Shown: positions 24,909-33,804 of the stretch, piece after piece
Layout: every line of letters begins with the position of its first letter
Position numbering within the stretch: position 1 is the first letter of the stretch
Assembly (NCBI RefSeq): GCF_907164905.1
Contig: NZ_CAJRAF010000002.1
Location: forward strand, 3,806,001-3,870,000
DNA length: 64,000 nt
DNA from: Dyadobacter sp. CECT 9275
GTDB lineage: Bacteria > Bacteroidota > Bacteroidia > Cytophagales > Spirosomataceae
Direction: 5' to 3'
Made by a program: the position numbers and the translations under genes
Notes under the pieces: model-generated
Database searches by the model: none
The model's input: the letters and a program-made list of their open reading frames with translations, nothing else
What the model was told of the DNA's origin: nothing

Positions 24909-25802
24909 ATGATTCTAGAGAATAAACTACCACTACGATACTTGATCGGCATTGTAAAATACGAGCTTACTGCCGTCCTGGTATTGAGTCTGATCACTCA
25001 TTTCGGAGCCTTCCGGCTTACCAACTTCCTGCCGGACATGCCGCTGGCTATTCCGGCCTTTCTGGGAACATCCATTTCGGTCCTTTTGTCATTCAAAATG
25101 AACCAGTCGTACGACAGGTGGTGGGAAGCAAGAAAAATCTGGGGTGCTATTACCAACGATTCGCGAAGCCTGATTATGCAGCTGCTGGCTTTTGTGACGC
25201 ACGATCATGACGGAATCGTAAAACGGATCGCCTACCGGCAGGCAGCCTGGGGATATACGCTTGGGCGCTCCCTAAGAGGAAACGACCCGCTTGCTGACCT
25301 GCAACACTTAATCGACGCTGATGATCAACGGAAGATCCTGGCACACACCAACAAACCTTTGGCGATATTGCAGCTTACGGTGCAGGACATCCGTGCAATG
25401 CGCGCAATGGATGCATTGGACGTGCATGCGCACATTCACCTTCAGGAGGCAATTATCCGGCTAACGGATTCGATGGGCGGCGCAGAGCGGATAAACCGGA
25501 CGGTGTTTCCCTCGACATACCGGCTAATCCTGCACTTGATCATTTATCTGTTTGTGATCACACTCACAATTTCGCTGAGCAGCATTGACAACGTGCTCGT
25601 CATTCCGCTGCTGATGCTGATTTCCGCCGGGTTTTTCTGCATCGAAAAGATCGCGTACCATTTACAAGACCCATTTAAAAATAGCCCAAGTGATATTCCA
25701 ATCACGGATATCGCCAAAAACATAGAAGTCAACACAAGGCAATTGCTGGGTGAAGAAGTGAAGACCAAAGAATCAAGCTTGGAAAGTTATTATGTAATGT
25801 AA
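24909..25802 (+). CDS. Bestrophin-like (RFP-TM/UPF0187) membrane channel
   Basis: 297 residues. Features of bacterial bestrophins: LPLRYLIGIVKYELTAVLVL at the start, the first span, then FKMNQSYDRWWEARKIWGAI, a signature stretch near residues 60-80, and C-terminal spans (LILHLIIYLFVITLTISLS, VIPLLMLISAGFFCIEKIA) with the family's YHLQDPFKNSPSDIP. A pentameric ion channel in the inner membrane is expected, cation-selective in studied bacterial cases. No Shine-Dalgarno sequence. It is the last intact gene before the IS256 remnant. Confidence 0.85.
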   Translation: MILENKLPLRYLIGIVKYELTAVLVLSLITHFGAFRLTNFLPDMPLAIPAFLGTSISVLLSFKMNQSYDRWWEARKIWGAITNDSRSLIMQLLAFVTHDHDGIVKRIAYRQAAWGYTLGRSLRGNDPLADLQHLIDADDQRKILAHTNKPLAILQLTVQDIRAMRAMDALDVHAHIHLQEAIIRLTDSMGGAERINRTVFPSTYRLILHLIIYLFVITLTISLSSIDNVLVIPLLMLISAGFFCIEKIAYHLQDPFKNSPSDIPITDIAKNIEVNTRQLLGEEVKTKESSLESYYVM

Positions 25803-25840
25803 ATGCTTCTATAAAAAAATGAAGTACGACTCATATTAAG

Positions 25841-26460
25841 CAGTTTACCCATTCGTTTTTCTTGATTGTATGCATTATAAGGTGTGAGATAATGGCAGCG
25901 TCGAATCACGTGCTATTTACAACATTTTGGGTGTGACCTGAGAAGGAAAAAAAGATCTAATTGGAATTTATCTCTCTGAGAATGAAGGTGCTAAATTTTG
26001 GCTATCTGTTTTAACAGACTTAAAACAACGCGGCGTTGAAGATATTCTGATAGCTTGCATAGATGGCTTAAAAGGTTTCCCAGAGGCAATTGAAGCGGTG
26101 TTTCCCAAGACTAAAATTCAACTATGCATAATTCACCAGATTCGTACCAGTATACGGTATGTTCCTGAAAAGGATAAAAAGTCTGTCATTGCCGACTTGA
26201 AGCCTGTTTATAAAGCAGTTAACCACGAAAAAGCCTACGAGAAATTACTTGAATTCGATGACAAATGGGGAAAGAAATATCACCTGGCTATGAAAACCTG
26301 GATGGACAACTGGGTGAATTTATCGACCTTTTTTGAGTTTACCGCTGAAATAAGAAAGGTAATTTATACTACAAATGCAATTGAAGGAATGCATAGGCAG
26401 ATTAGAAAAATCACCGCAGCGGCGGCCGCCAAGACAACAGGAGCATTTACCTATAAGTAA
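25841..26460 (+). pseudogene. IS256-family transposase remnant
   Basis: One frame from ~25841 to 26460 matches the IS256 (mutator) DDE transposase catalytic region: GIYLSENEGAKFWLSVLTDL, DGLKGFPEAIEAVFPKT (second D), and AEIRKVIYTTNAIEGMHRQI (E). In-frame TGA codons at 25885-25887 and 25939-25941 and loss of both ends make it dead. After RKIT there is a run of five Ala codons (gcagcggcggccgcc, containing a NotI site) that other family members lack, as I recall. A stop follows soon after. An AAGTAAG...CTTACTT repeat follows it at ~26455-26484. Confidence 0.85.
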
Positions 26461-26477
26461 GGTTTCTCGCTCTTGTC

Positions 26478-27749
26478 TTACTTAACCAGTTGAATCTCTC
26501 CGAGAAAATTACCTAATTTCTCGAACGCTTCACGCTGTTGCACGGCTAGTTCCGCACGCTGATACGTCTCCATGATTTTGTCATCCGTTTTCTGGTTCAG
26601 ACACTTCTTGATGATATGTGGCATGATGCCTAATTCTTGCATTAATGTGGCTGTAGTACGGCGTAAATCATGTATTACCCATTTGCCGTTGGGCAAGATC
26701 AGGGTTCTGTTATTAACCACACGGCCTTTTACACCGATATCTTGCTGCCGATCGGTTACTTGCTTCGTCAAAACCTGACGGGTAATTGCTCCATCGCCGG
26801 TACGATTAGGAACCAGCCAATCAGTCATTCGAGTGTCATGTAACTGCTGAATCTGTAATAAAGCAAACTGAGAAAGATATACGTGATGGCTGACAGTATT
26901 TTTTGAGTGCTCGGATGGAATGGTCATTAACCCCTTATCTAAATCAACATGAGACCATTTTGCGCGCAAGACTTCATTAACACGGCATCCTGTTGCCAGA
27001 AGCAGCCATATCAAATACTGATATTCGGCTCTCAGCCCTGAAGAAGGTAAAATTTGATGAAGCTGTTTGAGCTCTTCTAGGGACAGATACCGCTTTCGTG
27101 ACTTCTCTTTTCCGCCAACACGTTCCTTAATTAACCGGCGTGTGGGATTAAGTGTAATAAGTTCTTCATCATCCGCATATCCGAAAAACTGTTTGAGGTC
27201 TGATAGCAGCCGATTGGCCATGCGTTTTGATTTGCGATTCAAAGGACGCTCTAAGATAGCTTTAATGTCTGAACGCTCGACTTCACCGATCAACTTGTTG
27301 CCGATCAGAGGAAACACGTCCTTTTCAAATGCCCGCTCAACTTCTATTCCAAAGTCTTTTCGGTTTTGGAGTTCTGCACGTTTCCAGTCAGCAAATACTG
27401 CTTTGACTTTATTGCGCTGTTTTTCCTCCCACTGATTAAAATCCTTGACCTTGTCGAATTTCCGGATTTCCGCTTCGAGTAATGGGTCGAGTCCTCGGGC
27501 CAGCAGTTCCCTCTTCTCGGAGGCCAATTTTCTTGCTTCTTTTAATGAAACATCCGCTAATGGTCCAAGCGACTGTTTTCTCCGCTTGTCCGTTATCGGC
27601 GATGTATAACGAAATACCCATTGCTTTGCGCCATAGCTTCGAATGAACAAATAGAGACCGCCACCGTCGTTGAGCATTTGATCGGCATCGCCTGATTGTA
27701 AACGTTCCACCTGTTGAACTGTCAATAAATGCAACTGTGCCTTAGGCAT
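26478..27749 (-). CDS. int: P4-type tyrosine recombinase/integrase (intact)
   Basis: 423 residues. The N-terminal arm-binding domain (residues ~1-90, LNDGGGLYLFIRSYGAKQWVF) is followed by a core-binding domain (~115-215) and a catalytic domain with TGCRVNEVLRAKW (Arg I), HDLRRTTATLMQEL (HxxR) and the Tyr in METYQRAE. The third catalytic position reads CLNQKTDD, with Gln in place of the usual His. AAGGAGG precedes ATG 27749. The attachment core lies 150 bases upstream of the start, as in P4-like islands. It is the partner of the broken copy at 4675-5695. Confidence 0.95.
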   Translation of the reverse strand: MPKAQLHLLTVQQVERLQSGDADQMLNDGGGLYLFIRSYGAKQWVFRYTSPITDKRRKQSLGPLADVSLKEARKLASEKRELLARGLDPLLEAEIRKFDKVKDFNQWEEKQRNKVKAVFADWKRAELQNRKDFGIEVERAFEKDVFPLIGNKLIGEVERSDIKAILERPLNRKSKRMANRLLSDLKQFFGYADDEELITLNPTRRLIKERVGGKEKSRKRYLSLEELKQLHQILPSSGLRAEYQYLIWLLLATGCRVNEVLRAKWSHVDLDKGLMTIPSEHSKNTVSHHVYLSQFALLQIQQLHDTRMTDWLVPNRTGDGAITRQVLTKQVTDRQQDIGVKGRVVNNRTLILPNGKWVIHDLRRTTATLMQELGIMPHIIKKCLNQKTDDKIMETYQRAELAVQQREAFEKLGNFLGEIQLVK

Positions 27750-27774
27750 TTAGTCCTCCTTCGTGGGCCAAATA

Positions 27775-27782
27775 GTGTACCA
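27775..27782 (+). repeat. Arm-type GTGTACCA site, left of att core
   Basis: GTGTACCA lies 26 bases before the integrase start codon, on the integrase side of the tRNA-derived core. The same octamer occurs twice on the other side (28007-28014, 28019-28026). Short direct repeats of this kind are binding sites for the N-terminal domain of P4-type integrases. Confidence 0.55.
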
Positions 27783-27901
27783 AGAATCTTTGGATTGGGT
27801 TGGACGGGGTTAAATCGCAACAGGCTAAGTATACTATAAATCAATATTTTCTATCAAGAAATTATCTTCCGTTAAACCCGGAAAAACAATAGCTGGCACA
27901 G

Positions 27902-27946
27902 ATGGCATGCAAGAGGTCACCGGTTCGAGACCGGTTAGCTCCACCA
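27902..27946 (+). repeat. Attachment core: 3' part of a tRNA-Ala(GGC) gene
   Basis: The 45 bases run from the anticodon loop (ATGGCAT) through the anticodon 3' stem GCAAG, variable loop, a T-arm (ACCGGTTCGAGACCGGT) and acceptor end TAGCTCC with encoded ACCA. The 5' half of the tRNA is absent, so it is not a gene. tRNA 3' ends are the usual P4-integrase attachment cores. It lies ~150 bases from the intact integrase. Confidence 0.8.
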
Positions 27947-28006
27947 TTTAAAATCAATGATTTAGCTAAGGTTGTCCCTCCTGTCTATCAGCTCCCCTTT
28001 CTTGCC

Positions 28007-28026
28007 GTGTACCATCCCGTGTACCA
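28007..28026 (+). repeat. Two arm-type GTGTACCA sites, right of att core
   Basis: GTGTACCA at 28007-28014 and 28019-28026, 12 bases apart, about 60 bases right of the tRNA-derived core. Together with the copy at 27775 they place arm-type sites on both sides of the core, as in attP or in a junction between two tandem elements. From here to 28267 I see no gene. Confidence 0.55.
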
Positions 28027-28267
28027 ATAAATACTTGCTGGCCACGCAGAATTAAGGCGACTGCCTCGTTGATAGGGAAGGAACCAATCTGGGCATTCGC
28101 CATTCAATTATTTCAAACAACGACACCCGAAATTTAACTTGTATGAGATTTCCAATAAATACTAGCTAACTGTTGTAGTCAGAAATATCACGAAGATTTT
28201 ATATATGCTCCTCTTCGCCCACTTTTTGCAGACATCGGAGTTAGATTGAAGAGCATTTTGGTTTATA

Positions 28268-30034
28268 TCAATTAATGTTGTTAAGTTTTTTTTTGACAAG
28301 GAAGGCCTCTAACTTATGCCACAAGTCATCTGGTCTAACAGGCTTTAGCAAGTAATCATTGATACCAGAAGATATTTGAAGGCTCTGGGATATCACCTCA
28401 GTCGAGGCAGTTACTGCTAAAATAGGAGTAGAAGTGTTTTTAGAATTATCCATCTTTCGAATACGCTTTGAAGCTTCAAAACCATCCATTCTAGGCATAT
28501 TGATGTCCATTAGTATTAGATCGTATTCAAAAGCCTCCACCTTTTCAAGTGCCTGAATTCCATCGGAACTAGAATCCACCTTGATCCCCCAGCGTTCCAG
28601 CAATCTTTTCATAACCAAGATATTTAAGGGCTCATCATCGACAATCAGAACACGAAAACCTGCTAATGTTCCAATAGCGGGGACTGAAAGATTTTTCGAA
28701 GGGAAATTCCCTCCCAGGAGGGTATAAATCAGACTGAAACTGACCTTCGTGCCATGCCCCTCCCGGCTTTCGATAATCAATTCCCGTCCATGCAAACGAA
28801 CAAGCTGATAAGCGATCGTTAAGCCTAATGTTCCGTGATTTTGTCGCCTGCTCTCTTCGGGTGCAGTTTGAAATGGATTAATCACCCTGGTCAATTTTTG
28901 CTCTGATATCCCGATTCCTGTATCATTAACACTGATCGCCAACCGGATGGAATCTGGATTCACACGCTCAGCACTCAAGTTTAGTGAAACCTGACCGACC
29001 TCGGTAAATTTGAAAGCATTTTCAAGGAGGTGAAAAAGGATCTGGCTCAGCCGGAATGCGTCACCACTGAGCTTGACGTCCGTTAGTGTCAGGTCGGAAC
29101 TGAAAGTAAATTTCAGTTTCTTCTGGTCAGCACTAGGCCGAAAAGATTGATAGATATTATAAAGCAGCTCGCCGGGGTAAAATGGCTCATTTTTGAGCTG
29201 TATACTGCCTCTTTCCAAATTTGTGAAATCAACGATTTGATCAATAGTTGCCAGCAGGTTAGTTGTGGAGAAATCAAGTATGTTAAAAGCCTCCTTTTGT
29301 TCTGGTAACTGAACGCCTTTAAGAAGCAGGTCGGTTGCACCTTGCACGACATTCAAAGGAGTTCGCAACTGATGCGACATCGTTATCAGAAAGTTGCTTT
29401 TAGCTATTGTTTGCAGACGTGCTTCGGCCAGAGCCTTCTCAAGATTGTTCTTCAGCGTATGTCTTTTTTGATCAACCTGCAAAAGCGTCTGAAAGAAGGA
29501 AAAATGGATATAGACCAGTAGTAGAAAATTACTGACAATTAAAAATGGGAAGGAGAATTGATTAGGTATAAGGTTGTTTCCTGGCAACTGATAATTGAAG
29601 TAGTTTTTCAGAATGACTTCACTCACCAAAGGCAATACGCTCAAAACGGAGTATAATGCTCCCTTCTGGGGGCCTAATAAAAAGTAGCCACTGGAAAGCA
29701 CAATAAAACAATATTGGACAATTACCACATTGATCCCGTCTTGGACAAGTAAGGTGCTCGACCAACTGATAAGCGTCATGAAAATTAAAAAAAAGTGTGC
29801 CGCTATTTTCCAAGATCTGGCAAATAAAAGAAGGGCAAGACAAATTAACCAAATAACCGGAAATACTTGAGTAGCGAAAAATGGTTTATACGGAGCATGC
29901 GTTTGCAGATCGACAGCCAGCAGTGAAAGCCTTATACTAAGAAAAGTGAGGATACAAACAAACAATATTTTGACTCGTGCCCTGTCTAGCAGGTTTTGTT
30001 GACTGTGTATTATAAACTTATAACGACTTATCAT
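28268..30034 (-). CDS. Hybrid histidine kinase with membrane sensor and receiver
   Basis: 588 residues. About five to seven N-terminal membrane spans (residues ~20-200, e.g. ILFVCILTFLSIRLSLL and YCFIVLSSGYFLLG) form a 7TM-like sensor. A coiled coil leads to the kinase: H-box MSHQLRTPLN near 230, N-box HLLENAFKFT, G1 DTGIGIS, and a G2 region HGTLGLTIA that departs from the usual GxGLGL. A C-terminal receiver (~460-580) has VLIVDDEP, LILMDINMPRMDG and YLLKPVRP, all key residues present. No Shine-Dalgarno sequence. No partner regulator is adjacent. It borders the attachment site, so it may be element cargo or a resident gene. Confidence 0.9.
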   Translation of the reverse strand: MISRYKFIIHSQQNLLDRARVKILFVCILTFLSIRLSLLAVDLQTHAPYKPFFATQVFPVIWLICLALLLFARSWKIAAHFFLIFMTLISWSSTLLVQDGINVVIVQYCFIVLSSGYFLLGPQKGALYSVLSVLPLVSEVILKNYFNYQLPGNNLIPNQFSFPFLIVSNFLLLVYIHFSFFQTLLQVDQKRHTLKNNLEKALAEARLQTIAKSNFLITMSHQLRTPLNVVQGATDLLLKGVQLPEQKEAFNILDFSTTNLLATIDQIVDFTNLERGSIQLKNEPFYPGELLYNIYQSFRPSADQKKLKFTFSSDLTLTDVKLSGDAFRLSQILFHLLENAFKFTEVGQVSLNLSAERVNPDSIRLAISVNDTGIGISEQKLTRVINPFQTAPEESRRQNHGTLGLTIAYQLVRLHGRELIIESREGHGTKVSFSLIYTLLGGNFPSKNLSVPAIGTLAGFRVLIVDDEPLNILVMKRLLERWGIKVDSSSDGIQALEKVEAFEYDLILMDINMPRMDGFEASKRIRKMDNSKNTSTPILAVTASTEVISQSLQISSGINDYLLKPVRPDDLWHKLEAFLVKKKLNNIN

Positions 30035-30133
30035 ATGACTCGGTTGGGTAAGGCTGAATCACCTAGATTCGTACTTAATGTGTTAGAGGGTTAAACGTTT
30101 AAATTTAAGGAAAAGAAGAGACTGTAAAATTAA

Positions 30134-30165
30134 CTCTGTCTAAAAGTTAAAACTTTTAGACAGAG
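30134..30165. repeat. Perfect 15-bp inverted repeat
   Basis: CTCTGTCTAAAAGTT (30134-30148) and its exact inverse complement (30151-30165) are separated by AA. It stands between the kinase promoter side and the IS66 scar. The sequence with the preceding GAGACTGTAAAATTAA resembles insertion-sequence ends, perhaps of an IS256-type element, though I cannot confirm this. It could also be a terminator without a T run. Confidence 0.55.
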
Positions 30166-30173
30166 CATGGAAA

Positions 30174-30607
30174 AGAATTTGAACAGATGCGCGACAACCA
30201 TTATGGGGCTTCTCAAGGTGCTGGTTGTCAATCAGAAATACTTACAAGCCGATGAAACTCCATTGAAAGTACTCGATAGGGACCATAAAAATGGGATCCA
30301 TTAGGGCTATGGCTATGTCCAGCACGGCCAAATTGAGATCGATAATAATCTTGCAGAGAACACCATCTGCCCCTTAGATGTGGAAAGAAAGGCCTTTTTT
30401 GTTTACTGGCTCCCACCAAGCAGCCGAGATGACTGCAGCGATGTACCGTGAAACGGACCGTCCTTTATGGCAACATGCATGAAAAACGGTATCGATGAGC
30501 ATCAATGGCTCACCGGTGTGCTGGAAAGAATCCAATCTCACAAGCACAAGTATCTCTACCAATTACTGCCAAACAGCTGGAGCAAGTATCGGCAACAGCA
30601 CGTTTAA
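30174..30607 (+). pseudogene. IS66-family transposase (TnpC) scar
   Basis: Recognisable IS66 blocks in order: YLQADETPLKVLDRDHKNG, then (after a TAG and a large deletion) QIEIDNNLAENTI, then in other frames TGSHQAAEMTAAMY and a final TGVLERIQSHKHKYLYQLLP. Most of the DDE domain is missing, and at least one stop and two frameshifts are present. It ends 128 bases before the von Willebrand A gene and may supply part of that gene's upstream region. Confidence 0.85.
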
Positions 30608-30735
30608 GCGACTTGTAAATTGAGCTTTGCCTGCAATAGAGGTTGCCGGGCGGATATACGAACCTTCTCAGCCAACTAAAATAATGGTCTTTTTTTAATC
30701 GATTATAAGTCTTTCGGTTATAGAATGGGCTCATC

Positions 30736-33700
30736 ATGAGCCGATCCTGTCAGTCTATTTTCGTTACCCTCTGCTGCCTGCAAGTGGCTTTGGCTGTGGC
30801 CGCCTGCTTGCCGGGCGAAAACGATGTACTGGACCGCTATAACCAGATCAACCAGCGGACCGCTGTTGAGAACGCCGGTTTGAGTCTTGCCCAGGCGGCC
30901 AGCGACATGTCTGCTTATCTGGTGGCGGGCAACCTGGTGCGCCGCGCTCCGCTGGACGATATTGGGATCACAACCCTGTCAACTGTCCCGGACGAAGATA
31001 ACCCTATGCCCAAAACGCAGCCGGGAATCAAGGTCGCCACCTGTTCGTTCGTGCCGGGTGAGGATCTGCCGGAAGACCGTTCACAGCGCAAACTGAGCGC
31101 GGTGGCCTATTTTACAGCGCAACCCAAAGGCTTACCGCCTTTGCAAATGATCTTTCCGACGATGACCAGGGCCCTGGCGCAGCGTTTCGGCGGCGCGTCT
31201 GTCGGTCTGGTTGATGGCAGCGGCAGTGTCCAATACCCCAAAGTGGCCCAAGATGCGGATTGCATGCCAACATTGACGGATGCCGCTCCCTTTTCGCCGG
31301 TCTATGCTGCAGGTTTTAAATACGAAGGCGCAATCGGTACATTGATCCCCGACGCCAAAAAGACGACCTGGCCCAGCGTCTACCGTGATATCACCATCCC
31401 CTGCCCATCGCCTTATCAGGGTGTAGTGAAACGCAAGCAGCATTGCCGTCTGATCACCGATGAGAATAGCGTGACACCTGAAGTAGGCATCATTGATCTG
31501 GCCAGCAAGAAGTCCGGCGGCAAGGCAGAGAATACCATCAAGCGGATTGAAAAAACCTGGGATTGCGATCCGCCGGATGGGCAGCAGCTCACGCCTAGTG
31601 CCGCAGAGATCAATGATTATTGCCGTGACCCCAATGCCGGATTGAGCCCCCAGACCGAAAACAGCATCCAGCTGAGTGCGGAGAATATCAAGGAACTGCT
31701 CGATAACGGTTCCAGTCAATATTATACCTTCAAGTGCCGTAAGAATGCCAATGATACCAACAGTTGTGATACCAAGCCATTCAATCCAAATACCAATGTA
31801 CCAAGCACAACATTCCTGCGCTGTGATCCGCAGCCTGTTCCGGAGCAGTATGTGATCAACCCGGTTGTGCCGATGCAGGTAGATGTGACCGGCAAGGTCA
31901 TCAGCGAAACCCCGGCCGCGGCAAAGACCGGTGCGATCCTGGGCAACCGCAGCTGCGGCCAGGGTTGGACGGGTGATCTGATTGCCGGTTACCAGGTACG
32001 CGCCTGCCGTTTGATCAAAGTGGTGGATGGTGTGCAGACACCCATGAAACTCGCGCAAACGGTGTATAAAATCGGGTATGTCGGTGCGCGGTGTATGGCC
32101 CCGCCGAAAGAAGAAACATACGATTGCCCGCACCCTTATGATGGAAATGTGGTACTGCGTGAATCCCATTACATGACCAAGCCATTGGCCCTGCAATTGG
32201 GAACTGCTCCGGCTGGGGAATGGTCTCCAAGTACCATTCCCTGGAGTCGGGCTGGGCTGTTCGGGGATGCCACGACTGAAACACGCGCCCGTGCCAGACA
32301 GGAAGACTATATTGTTTCCTATCTTCCACTGGAAGGGTGGCAGAACCCCGATTTCAGCTCAAGACTTGGGCAGGCCATGGCCGGTTACATGAAGAAAGAG
32401 ATTACAGGTTGTAAACTGGCAGGACAGACATGTGAGTTCCCACCGGATCCCATCAAGCTCGGCATTGTGTTTGACCGGTCGGGGAGTATGAAACCAGAGC
32501 CTCCCTCTCCCGTGCCAACCCTGACGACGAGCACCAGTCGGATGGAATGCCGGGCTACTTTGAATGATATCTTTACCGACCGTACAGCTGCCTGTGGATT
32601 GTTGCGTGATAATGCCCGCGATGAATATCCACAGGATGGCCAATTGATCGAATCTGTCCTGGGGGAGTATCTGATCAATCGCTACGATTCAAAATATTAC
32701 AGGCTGATGATGGATGCGATCAACAATAAGCAGTCATGTAATGCTTCGATCGACATCGGTTATTGCGTTCCGGGTAAAAGTACCCAGCAAAGCTCCTGTT
32801 CACCCGGAACATGCGTCGCACTTCGTTCAACAGTTACAGGAAACTATCTTGATATTGCCGAAGAACAGCTACAAACAGCTTTGGGATATATTCCGACAGG
32901 AAGCAATGTGACCTATACCGAGTTTGTATTCGATAATAACGTCGAACCCTCCAAGACTTTCAATCTCTGTAACTATGTCACCGATCCCAATTGCGACTTT
33001 GGTTATGAAGTTAACCAGATGCGAAATGACATGCTGGCAAACAAAGGAACAGCCAAAGCGGGAACGCCATTGATTGAAGCGGCTGATCAGACGTTGAAAA
33101 CCATGTTTGGTGATCACTATGCGGATGCAGGGGTTGTCAATACAGAACCGGGTATATTACTGCTTTTCACCGATGGAGCAGAGCGGGATGGTATCAATGA
33201 AAAGGATGGCTATATCTTCAAAAGTGATTATCCATACCCATTTGGCTCGCTCTGTGAGGCAAGGTTCCCAGGAGCTGGCGTAGATGGAGATAACTATGAT
33301 TTCTGCCGTTACATAGGACTTCACGAAGGATCCGGGTCACCAGATATGGACCCCGCTCAAGTCATTAGTAAAATAGAGCCATATTATTTGACAAACCAAT
33401 GCGGTGATCCTTCCAATGAAGGTACTCCAACATGTCGGCACGTCCTCAGGCTTTATGATGCTGACGGTTTGGTGCGAGAAAACTGGAAGGATTGCTTCAA
33501 GACCGGAAATTCAACCCGAGGGACATTTATTGACTTTGTGAAAGACAAGTTGCCCAATCTGAGAGTATTTATTCTCAACCTGGGCAGCCGAGAACTGGCC
33601 AATTGCCCCAGTGACCCCAACAGCAATATTCAAATGATTGATGTAGAAGATGCTATCGGCTATCAGACAGCTTTTAATAATGCGTTCAAAAGCGTGAATA

Positions 33701-33771
33701 CAAAACCTGCAAATCCACAGGATGTATGTCAGCGGATGCGCCAGACATACACAAACGCCGCCGATTATTAA
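30736..33771 (+). CDS. Large Cys-rich lipoprotein with von Willebrand A domain
   Basis: 1011 residues. A signal with lipobox (ALAVAAC, cut before Cys24) predicts a membrane-anchored lipoprotein. Residues ~30-570 contain many Cys and repeated DCPHPYDGNV / PCPSPYQGVV-type units. A VWA domain begins at ~575 with the MIDAS motif FDRSGSMKPE, continues with the Thr position in AGTPLIEAA (~770) and LLLFTDGAERDG (~805), and ends near 985. The Cys-rich segment resembles TadG/pilus-adhesin layouts, so surface adhesion is inferred. A palindrome GGCTCATCATGAGCC surrounds the start. No Shine-Dalgarno sequence is seen. G+C is visibly higher than in neighbouring genes. Confidence 0.75.
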   Translation: MSRSCQSIFVTLCCLQVALAVAACLPGENDVLDRYNQINQRTAVENAGLSLAQAASDMSAYLVAGNLVRRAPLDDIGITTLSTVPDEDNPMPKTQPGIKVATCSFVPGEDLPEDRSQRKLSAVAYFTAQPKGLPPLQMIFPTMTRALAQRFGGASVGLVDGSGSVQYPKVAQDADCMPTLTDAAPFSPVYAAGFKYEGAIGTLIPDAKKTTWPSVYRDITIPCPSPYQGVVKRKQHCRLITDENSVTPEVGIIDLASKKSGGKAENTIKRIEKTWDCDPPDGQQLTPSAAEINDYCRDPNAGLSPQTENSIQLSAENIKELLDNGSSQYYTFKCRKNANDTNSCDTKPFNPNTNVPSTTFLRCDPQPVPEQYVINPVVPMQVDVTGKVISETPAAAKTGAILGNRSCGQGWTGDLIAGYQVRACRLIKVVDGVQTPMKLAQTVYKIGYVGARCMAPPKEETYDCPHPYDGNVVLRESHYMTKPLALQLGTAPAGEWSPSTIPWSRAGLFGDATTETRARARQEDYIVSYLPLEGWQNPDFSSRLGQAMAGYMKKEITGCKLAGQTCEFPPDPIKLGIVFDRSGSMKPEPPSPVPTLTTSTSRMECRATLNDIFTDRTAACGLLRDNARDEYPQDGQLIESVLGEYLINRYDSKYYRLMMDAINNKQSCNASIDIGYCVPGKSTQQSSCSPGTCVALRSTVTGNYLDIAEEQLQTALGYIPTGSNVTYTEFVFDNNVEPSKTFNLCNYVTDPNCDFGYEVNQMRNDMLANKGTAKAGTPLIEAADQTLKTMFGDHYADAGVVNTEPGILLLFTDGAERDGINEKDGYIFKSDYPYPFGSLCEARFPGAGVDGDNYDFCRYIGLHEGSGSPDMDPAQVISKIEPYYLTNQCGDPSNEGTPTCRHVLRLYDADGLVRENWKDCFKTGNSTRGTFIDFVKDKLPNLRVFILNLGSRELANCPSDPNSNIQMIDVEDAIGYQTAFNNAFKSVNTKPANPQDVCQRMRQTYTNAADY

Positions 33772-33782
33772 TCGACGGCGTT
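33754..33782 (+). terminator. Hairpin between convergent lipoprotein genes
   Basis: AACGCCGCCGATTA and TAATCGACGGCGTT form a 14-bp stem with one mismatch, overlapping the stop codon of the von Willebrand A gene. No T run follows, so it is a weak intrinsic terminator at best. It lies between two convergent genes and may serve both. Confidence 0.5.
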
Positions 33783-33804
33783 GAGCAAAGAAGAGAATTG
33801 GAGA

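Noticed and set aside
23430..26460. TGA recoding (selenocysteine or code change)
   Set aside because: The TGA codons fall in remnants or at non-catalytic sites, TAG is also found in-frame in the antiporter fragment, and long resident genes end normally at TGA.
27902..27946. Functional tRNA-Ala gene
   Set aside because: Only the part from the anticodon loop to CCA is present; the 5' half is missing.
31132..32196. 354-codon ORF on the minus strand
   Set aside because: It lies wholly inside the von Willebrand A gene on the other strand and shows no family pattern; a GC-driven shadow frame.
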